From: Flavobacteriales bacterium UBA1958
Lineage (GTDB): Bacteria; Bacteroidota; Bacteroidia; Flavobacteriales_D; Sanyastnellaceae
Assembly: GCA_002336675.1 (NCBI GenBank)
Contig: DDEI01000003.1
Location: forward strand, 12,637 to 60,267
DNA: 47,631 bases
Reading direction: 5' to 3'
Below are positions 41,906-47,631 of this stretch, piece after piece. The notes below the pieces were generated by a model that saw only the letters and a program-made list of their open reading frames with translations, did not search any database and was not told where the DNA came from. How positions within the stretch are numbered: the first letter of the stretch is position 1; every line of letters starts with the position of its first letter. Position numbers and translations under genes: made by a program.

Positions 41906-43474
41906 ATGAAAAAACTCAACGCAATACTCATTATAGTACTCTCCAGTATTTTTTCCGGTTCGTTATTAGCTTCAATTCAGGTGAATTTTGACTACAAAAC
42001 CTTTTTAATTCCAAATGAAGGTCCTTATGTAGAAACTCACCTTAACTTCATTGGCGGCACCATGAAATACGCTAGAAATACCAATGGCTTACTACAAGCT
42101 AACATAGAAGCTTTAATTATTTTCAGAAACTTAGAACGAATAGTAGCCTACGAAAAAATAAATCTAACGAGCCCTGAAACCATGGATTCTTTATTTGTAG
42201 ATTTCCTAGACATAAGACGTTTCACCTTGGCATCAGGCTCTTACTTTTTAGAGTTATCCATCACTGATCTTAATCTAGAAAATAGCACTCCCCTCATGTA
42301 TGAAGAAATTGTGGAAATACCAGCTTACAATTTGCTCACTATTTCTGATATTATTTTAATCAGTGGTTGGGGACCTACAGAGGAAAGTAATGACTTAAGT
42401 AGAAGCGGTTATGATGTTTTGCCACGCGTGTCTAGCGTATATTCTGGAGATGATAATCAACTCGCTTTTTACACAGAAGCTTATCACACCGATAAATTTT
42501 TCAGTGATGGAAAGGAATTTATTATTTCAACCTCGATAGAAAATGCATATTTCACCAAAGTCATTGAGGAATCTGTAAATTATAAAAAGTTTAGCCCAAA
42601 TTCAGTAATTCCACTCATTCAAACTAAACGAATTAATGAGCTGCAAGAGGGCGTTTACAACTTGACTATCGAAATTAGAGATAGAGAAAATGTGGTTCAA
42701 TCTTCGAAAACATTGGAGTTCATAAAGACCTCTGGAAATAATACAAACAGCTCTACAGGAGAGAATAAAGAAGTACTTGATGAATTCTCTGTATATGTGG
42801 ACCAACTGAAAGATGAAGATCAATTATACGCCCATCTACTTTCATTAGAGCCTATAGCAGACGTGTATGACTTAAGAACTATTCGCAGCACTATTTCTAA
42901 TGATCGATCAGATGATGATCTAGAAGTTATTAAAACTGAAAAAACATCAAACGAAAATATTCAACTACAGATCGAATCAAACGCCAAGCTCAAAAATATG
43001 CAAAATTTTCTTTACAAGTTTTGGGTAGAGAAAAGTCCAGAGGGTCCTTTACAATCTTGGCTTGAATACCTTAGTAGAGTAGAAGCTGTAGACGCGGAAT
43101 TTGGGAATAGACTGAAAAAAGGATTTGAAACTGACCGAGGAAGAATTTATTTAGAATACGGATCGCCTAATACACGAGTTATTAGAAAACATGACACTGG
43201 AGCAAACCCTTATGAAATATGGCATTTCTATCAAGCTAAGGAGTTCGCTAATAAACGCTTTGTCTTCATGGATACTGACCAAGTATTAAACGATTACAGG
43301 CTCATTCAAAGTGATATGATAGGAGAGGTCCGAAATGACAACTGGATAGACATGATTTTAAGCGGTGTTCAAACCAATAGAGTGAATAATCAAGGACAAG
43401 GCGCGCTCGATAAAACAACCTTCTCTGACGGAGCCAGAAACATAATCAAAGACCTATATTTGAACCCGCGTTAA
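41906..43474 (+). CDS. GWxTD domain-containing exported protein
   Basis: This 522-residue protein has a signal peptide (about 1-23). A long beta-rich N-terminal part (about 25-270) is followed by a helical linker, and the GWxTD domain spans about 375-500. In that domain the namesake motif reads GFETDRGRIYLEYGSPN, with Phe in place of Trp, followed by YEIWHFYQ and RFVFMDTD. The family is found in Bacteroidetes and relatives and has no settled function; a role at the cell envelope is assumed from the signal peptide. A glycosyltransferase gene follows after 15 bp, so the two are probably co-transcribed. Confidence 0.9.
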   Translation: MKKLNAILIIVLSSIFSGSLLASIQVNFDYKTFLIPNEGPYVETHLNFIGGTMKYARNTNGLLQANIEALIIFRNLERIVAYEKINLTSPETMDSLFVDFLDIRRFTLASGSYFLELSITDLNLENSTPLMYEEIVEIPAYNLLTISDIILISGWGPTEESNDLSRSGYDVLPRVSSVYSGDDNQLAFYTEAYHTDKFFSDGKEFIISTSIENAYFTKVIEESVNYKKFSPNSVIPLIQTKRINELQEGVYNLTIEIRDRENVVQSSKTLEFIKTSGNNTNSSTGENKEVLDEFSVYVDQLKDEDQLYAHLLSLEPIADVYDLRTIRSTISNDRSDDDLEVIKTEKTSNENIQLQIESNAKLKNMQNFLYKFWVEKSPEGPLQSWLEYLSRVEAVDAEFGNRLKKGFETDRGRIYLEYGSPNTRVIRKHDTGANPYEIWHFYQAKEFANKRFVFMDTDQVLNDYRLIQSDMIGEVRNDNWIDMILSGVQTNRVNNQGQGALDKTTFSDGARNIIKDLYLNPR

Positions 43475-43489
43475 TTATCACTGGTAAAA

Positions 43490-44500
43490 TTGAAGGAAAC
43501 AGCAGTAGTCATTTTAAACTTTAACGGTAGAAAGCTTCTAGAAACCTATTTGTCTTCTGTTGTTAAATACTCTCATCAAGCCGAAGTCATTATTATAGAT
43601 AATGCTTCCACAGATGAAAGTATTCCATATTTGAATGAATTCCATCCGACATTACAAATTGTTTCTTTAGATAAAAATTTAGGCTATGCTGGAGGCTATA
43701 ATTACGGCCTCAAATTCATAAATAACAAGAATTTATTGCTCCTAAATAGTGATGTCGAGGTAACTGAAAATTGGCTAGGACCTATTTTAGAATTTCATGA
43801 ATCTCATGAAAATGTAGGGTGTATTCAACCTAAAATCTTAGACTGGAATGACAAATCTAAATTCGAATACGCAGGTGCAGCTGGAGGTTTTATGGACAAA
43901 GACTTATTCGCCTTTTGCAGGGGAAGAATGCTGAGTGAGCTTGAAATAGATTCTGGTCAGTATGATGAGCCCTTAGAAGTTTTCTGGGCTTCAGGTGCTT
44001 CTCTGTTTATTAGTTCTGCTGTCTTCAAGGATATTGGTGGGTTTGATGAGGATTTCTTCGCACACATGGAAGAGATAGATTTATGCTGGAGATTACAAAA
44101 CAAAGGTTATACAAATTATTGTGTTCCTGAGAGTCGTGTCTACCATTTAGGAGGAGGCACCCTATCTCAGAATAACTCGCACAAGACTTATTTAAATTTC
44201 AGGAATAATCTATTTATAATTACTAAAAACTTTAGAGGCATTCTGATCTTTAAAATTTTCTATAGGATGTTACTGGATGGTATAGCAGCATGGCGATTTC
44301 TATTTAGAGGAGAAGTGGCTAATTTTATAGCGGTAGCCAAAGCTCACTTCATGTATTATTGGCATCTTCCAGTCTTACTTAAGAAAAGAAAAAAATGCCT
44401 TCCAAAAGAAAAAGTGGAAATAAAAGGATTCGTTAATAAAAGTCTGATTTATTCCTTTTTCATCTTAAAAATAAAAAAATACTCGGAATTTATGAAGTAA
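43490..44500 (+). CDS. Family 2 glycosyltransferase
   Basis: The 336-residue protein is a GT-A fold family 2 glycosyltransferase. It starts AVVILNFNGRKLLETYLSSV, then VIIIDNASTDESI (about 34-46), the D-x-D-like metal site in LLLLNSDVEV (about 86), VFWASGASLFI and GGFDEDFFAHMEEIDLCWRL (catalytic-base ED region, about 186-205). The end of the domain resembles rhamnosyltransferase-type GT2 proteins (YHLGGGTLS, N-F-R-N-N). A weakly hydrophobic C-terminal part may touch the membrane. The start is TTG at 43490; no ATG lies nearby and the catalytic fold begins at residue 5. Acceptor and donor are unknown; dTDP-rhamnose is possible since rfbC is present. Confidence 0.92.
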   Translation: MKETAVVILNFNGRKLLETYLSSVVKYSHQAEVIIIDNASTDESIPYLNEFHPTLQIVSLDKNLGYAGGYNYGLKFINNKNLLLLNSDVEVTENWLGPILEFHESHENVGCIQPKILDWNDKSKFEYAGAAGGFMDKDLFAFCRGRMLSELEIDSGQYDEPLEVFWASGASLFISSAVFKDIGGFDEDFFAHMEEIDLCWRLQNKGYTNYCVPESRVYHLGGGTLSQNNSHKTYLNFRNNLFIITKNFRGILIFKIFYRMLLDGIAAWRFLFRGEVANFIAVAKAHFMYYWHLPVLLKKRKKCLPKEKVEIKGFVNKSLIYSFFILKIKKYSEFMK

Positions 44501-44941
44501 CAAGTATTAGACCTGCAGTTTCCCCTCTGCATCAAAGACACAACAAACTATTTCTATAGACTCGATAATAGAAAGTATTTTCGAATTTGAAATAGCTAAT
44601 CTAAACGGGCCTTTACTTAGAAACACTAAACTAGAAAAAGTCAAATATTCCGACATTATAAGTGCTATACAAAAAAGTAAAGTGAAAAAAAACATGAATA
44701 AAGTCCACGAAGAATCAAGCGTCAGACCTCTTGAAATTGAAGCCAATTATCAAATTTAAAAGTTGAGAGAGAAACTAGAAACAGTTCAATGGGCAATAGG
44801 TCAGGTGAAACTAGTTTTGTTGATGGTCGTATAGAAATATCCATTCAAGCTTCTGTGCAATTCATTGTTAAATAAAATATTTATGCAACAAGAACCTCCT
44901 AATTCACTAATTTCTTGTCTACTAACTAATTGCCAGTAGAT
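44501..44941. other. Intergenic region between glycosyltransferase and comEC
   Basis: No supported gene. A plus-strand frame is open for 82 codons (44511-44756, stop 44757-44759) and reads like a hydrophilic protein (for example NTKLEKVKYSDIISAIQ), but it has no start codon. An opposing frame with an ATG (44746 to 44507) encodes a phenylalanine-rich product and is probably its mirror. No promoter with good consensus was found before comEC. Confidence 0.5.
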
Positions 44942-46999
44942 ATGAATTTCTGGAAAAAGATGCCACTGTCCAGGGCAGTATTACCATTTCTTTTAGGTGT
45001 TTTTCTAGCATTAGAAGTAGGATTCCAAACACACTCTTTGTTTTGGATTATTCTGATTTTTCTTTTAGCTATTATTGGAATATTAAGTTTAAAAAAGGCT
45101 AAGAAATTCTATAATTCAATTATTTCTGTGGCTATCCTAAGTTCCTTGCTACTATTGGGTGTTTTTAGAGGAGAATCATTTAGTTCTCAACTAAAAAAAA
45201 ATTCATTAACCACCTCAGAGATAAACTCTACAGAAGCATTTCTCATAGAGCTTAATGGTAGAATTACAGAGAAAAAAAAATCCTTTAAAATCCCAGGTGT
45301 TATAAAAGGAATCTATAAAAACAGGGAGCTTTTACCCCATTATGAGAAAACACTAATTTATTTTCCGAAAACAGAGTATGACGACACCCTAAGATTCACA
45401 AAAGAAATAGTCACCACTCAGAAACCTAGTCTAATTACATCACCAAAAAACCCAGCAGAGTTTAACTACCAGAAATATCTTAAAAAACAAGGTATTAGCA
45501 ATCAATTTTATCTACCCTCCTCAGCCATAACAGAAATCACTAAGCGAACCAAAATTTCTTATCAGGAATATTTCGAAAAACTCAGAGAATATAATCTTGA
45601 AATGCTTAAATCCTTAGGAGTTAGAGGTGAAGTATTTGGAGTTGTTTCAGCCCTTGTTTTCGGACAAAAAGACTACCTAGAACCTGAACTATACAAAGCC
45701 TACGGAACTGCTGGAGCCACACATGTACTCGCCGTCAGTGGTCTTCATGTTGGTTTAATTTATCTTATTCTAGCTTGGCTCTTAAAGCCACTACTCAAGA
45801 ATAAATTCACCAAATGGCTTAGGTTATTTCTAATTCTTCTAGGCCTGTGGTTTTATGCAGCCTTGACAGGCTTCTCGCCTTCCGTTTTACGCGCATGTAC
45901 CATGTTTTCATTTATCTCTTTAGCCAGCAATAATTCAAGCGGGTCTAACATTTTTAACACCTTAGCTGCAAGCGCCTTCTTTCTTCTATTAGTTCAACCC
46001 AACCTAATAATGGAAGTCGGATTCCAACTATCTTACTCTGCAGTACTAGGAATACTCCTAATTCAGCCATGGCTCTATAAACTGATTTATATAAAAACAA
46101 CTCTACTGGACAAAGCCTGGCAAATCGTCACTGTATCCATTGCTGCCCAGGCAGGAACCTTTCCACTTGCCCTTCTCTATTTCCATCAGTTCCCCAACTA
46201 TTTCATCCTCTCCAATCTATTTGTCATTCCATTGGCCACACTCATTTTATACCTCACGCTGATCACTCTATTCATCTCCTTTATTCCAATTATATCCAAC
46301 GCCTCCAATTTACTCGCAGGCCTATTAAACCAAGTAGTTCTATTTCTAAATAAGTCGATAAAAATAATAGAAAAACTACCCATGGCGAAAACCGAAGGGA
46401 TAGATATAAACATTTGGGAATGTCTTATACTCTATGGAATAATTGGATTTCTAATTTTAACTGTAATTCACCAATCCTATTCAGCTCTAAAATGGTGTTT
46501 AGCTCTGTTTCTAGTATTAATCGGGTTGCAATGCCATGAAAGAATACAGCAGCACGCTCAAAACTCACTGCATATACACTTAATAAATAATGAAAGAGCA
46601 ATTTCCATCTTCGAAGGAAGAACTTGTTATTTCATTTGCTCTGAGAGCTTATGGAAAGATGAAACTCGAATGAAATTTCACGTAAACCATTTCTGGAATA
46701 AGTCAGGAATCTCAAAAATAAATCATGTGTCAATTTCTGAGGATTACGAAGAAGGAAAATTCTTTAGAAAAAAAGGGGACTTCATCACTTATAATGGTTC
46801 TGTAATAGCACTTGGAGGAGACCCTAACTTAGATGGTAATTCGAAAAATAAATCGATATTTTTAATCGATGAAATTCCATATAACGCGGAGACTTTTCTC
46901 TTCGATAAAGTCATTGCAGACGGTAAAACAAAAAAAAAATACCGATTAAACCCTAAACATAAAATTTTAGAACTCGATTATTGTCTAGAAGTTAAGTAA
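44942..46999 (+). CDS. comEC: ComEC/Rec2-type competence membrane protein
   Basis: From ATG 44942 (a TTG at 44930 is also in frame) the product is 685 residues. It has N-terminal membrane helices (about 10-75), a DUF4131/OB-like region (about 90-190) with PAEFNYQKYLKKQGI, and then the ComEC competence core with ALVFGQKDYLEPELY and THVLAVSGLHVGLIY (about 260) and about nine membrane helices. It forms the inner-membrane channel for single-stranded DNA in natural transformation. The C-terminal 140 residues occupy the place of the metallo-beta-lactamase domain, but no H-x-H-x-D-H motif is visible. This short form is common in Bacteroidetes. The flanks do not hold other competence genes. Confidence 0.92.
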   Translation: MNFWKKMPLSRAVLPFLLGVFLALEVGFQTHSLFWIILIFLLAIIGILSLKKAKKFYNSIISVAILSSLLLLGVFRGESFSSQLKKNSLTTSEINSTEAFLIELNGRITEKKKSFKIPGVIKGIYKNRELLPHYEKTLIYFPKTEYDDTLRFTKEIVTTQKPSLITSPKNPAEFNYQKYLKKQGISNQFYLPSSAITEITKRTKISYQEYFEKLREYNLEMLKSLGVRGEVFGVVSALVFGQKDYLEPELYKAYGTAGATHVLAVSGLHVGLIYLILAWLLKPLLKNKFTKWLRLFLILLGLWFYAALTGFSPSVLRACTMFSFISLASNNSSGSNIFNTLAASAFFLLLVQPNLIMEVGFQLSYSAVLGILLIQPWLYKLIYIKTTLLDKAWQIVTVSIAAQAGTFPLALLYFHQFPNYFILSNLFVIPLATLILYLTLITLFISFIPIISNASNLLAGLLNQVVLFLNKSIKIIEKLPMAKTEGIDINIWECLILYGIIGFLILTVIHQSYSALKWCLALFLVLIGLQCHERIQQHAQNSLHIHLINNERAISIFEGRTCYFICSESLWKDETRMKFHVNHFWNKSGISKINHVSISEDYEEGKFFRKKGDFITYNGSVIALGGDPNLDGNSKNKSIFLIDEIPYNAETFLFDKVIADGKTKKKYRLNPKHKILELDYCLEVK

Positions 47000-47609
47000 T
47001 TCTAATGGCACTAATTCTGCATAAGCCCCCAAATTAGCAACTCCAGTAAAGAAGAAATATCAACTACACAATTGTTTTCTCTGGAGTATACAGTTTCTGT
47101 ATAAAAAACGTCCTAATCGAAAAGGCAATACAGTAAATTTTGTAATATCTATATAGAGTAATTATGCCAATTTATGATGAGAAAACTAATCCTCGGAAGT
47201 GGTCTGCGATGTTTGGGTAAGAAAGGTTCTAGAGTCGTTAAAAACATCTCATTTAGAATTTCTCTTACCGCTCTATAAATTATATAGCACAGGTTTTGTT
47301 TGCTCAATACACCACTAGTAATAAAATTTAACTTCACCACCCCCAGTCTCATCAACGCTCCGAATCATAACAGCAAAATATTAATCTAAACCCTGTAAAG
47401 GATTGTACAGTTAAAAACAGAAGGATTATATCGCTCAAAAGATTCTTGATAAGAATAAGATTTTGAATTTGATCTATAGGATAAAGGGTAGCAAAGATTT
47501 CACCTTGGTTCTGGAGGGATTATTTAGTTCTGCTGTCATGCGACAATTAGAAGGATAATTTTTATCTCTACGAAGTCTTTATTAAACAAACGTATTGTCA
47601 GATTACAAT
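47000..47609. other. AT-rich tail without a supported gene
   Basis: About 610 bp after comEC carry no convincing coding sequence. There is a spaced inverted repeat (ACTCCAG near 47040, CTGGAGT near 47091), a small palindrome ATACAG-TTT-CTGTAT (about 47098), and a minus-strand frame (47355 to 47149) with a faint transposase-like run (FLPKHRRPLPRISF). A 43-codon frame without a start ends near 47558. Confidence 0.45.
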
Positions 47610-47617
47610 TATCTTTG
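47610..47617 (+). promoter_or_regulatory. Probable -7 box (TATCTTTG) reading out of the window
   Basis: TATCTTTG matches TAnnTTTG exactly and would start transcription near 47624 for a gene beyond the right edge. The nearest TTG (47595-47597) is only 12 bp upstream, so the -33 element is uncertain. Confidence 0.4.
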
Positions 47618-47631
47618 CATACATATAAATT

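Noticed and set aside
44507..44746. Minus-strand frame of 79 codons with an ATG
   Set aside because: Phe/Leu-rich product with no family likeness; probably the mirror of a Lys/Glu-rich plus-strand stretch.
47098..47112. Palindrome ATACAG-TTT-CTGTAT
   Set aside because: Short, in AT-rich non-coding DNA; no link to a gene or element.
1..47631. CRISPR array, prophage, toxin-antitoxin or defence island
   Set aside because: No regularly spaced repeats, cas, phage structural, restriction or toxin genes were found on either strand.

Overview
The window looks like a chromosomal segment of a low-GC Bacteroidetes bacterium, most likely in or near the Flavobacteriia. Supporting signs are a complete MoxR/DUF58/BatA-B-C-D-E operon, a secreted protein with a type IX secretion (T9SS) C-terminal sorting domain, Bacteroidetes-only families (DUF2279, GWxTD domain, NHL/thioredoxin-like protein), Bacteroidetes-type -7 boxes (TAnnTTTG), weak Shine-Dalgarno signals and frequent TTG start codons. 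No phage, plasmid, CRISPR or intact insertion sequence is visible. It is mostly core genome with a modest cell-envelope flavour.

Layout. 1-2059 (minus): a sugar MFS transporter cut by the window edge, and a cytoplasmic NlpC/P60 endopeptidase just upstream of it. 2233-4437 (minus): an endonuclease/exonuclease/phosphatase lipoprotein, a short broken reading frame and a DUF2279 protein. 4896-6803: a hybrid histidine kinase preceded by a large hairpin, facing a GNAT acetyltransferase. 7387-9671: polysaccharide export lipoprotein, rfbC and an MltD-type lytic transglycosylase, tail to tail with an M23 peptidase. 11541-13703: a coiled-coil protein, zapA and rny, closed by a strong terminator. 13903-16226: a polysaccharide flippase and a small exported protein. 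16317-20253: serC, serA, DUF1015 and yggS. 20328-21472: a T9SS cargo and a small membrane protein. 21475-23943 (minus): priA. 24207-26805: bcp, recA and a TPR lipoprotein. 26802-28697 (minus): an NHL/thioredoxin-like protein. 28802-33028 (minus): the rplT, rpmI, infC, thrS translation operon (listed 3' to 5'), a DUF4442 protein and a MazG-like pyrophosphohydrolase. 33238-41273: the Bat operon. 41714-41798 (minus): tRNA-Ser(UGA). 41906-46999: a GWxTD protein, a family 2 glycosyltransferase and comEC. 47000-47631: a non-coding tail ending in a likely promoter.

How the genes fit together. One theme is envelope construction and turnover: glycan export, flippase, epimerase and glycosyltransferase; lytic transglycosylase, M23 and NlpC/P60 peptidases; and a transporter that may bring wall sugars back in. 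A second theme is housekeeping: serine synthesis, RecA/PriA DNA maintenance, RNase Y decay, and the IF-3/L35/L20/ThrRS translation operon. The third is the Bat operon, a MoxR-ATPase and VWA-protein membrane assembly linked in other Bacteroidetes to stress tolerance.

I do not see a clearly new multi-gene system. The points most worth checking are: the apparent ATA start of infC; the 45-bp hairpin abutting the histidine-kinase start codon; a likely peptidoglycan-recycling pair at the left edge; repeated BatD-like architecture inside the Bat operon; a perfect 13-bp inverted repeat inside a coding sequence; a small frame broken by one TGA; and the serC-serA-DUF1015-yggS block. All family assignments are from reading motifs by eye; no database search was run.
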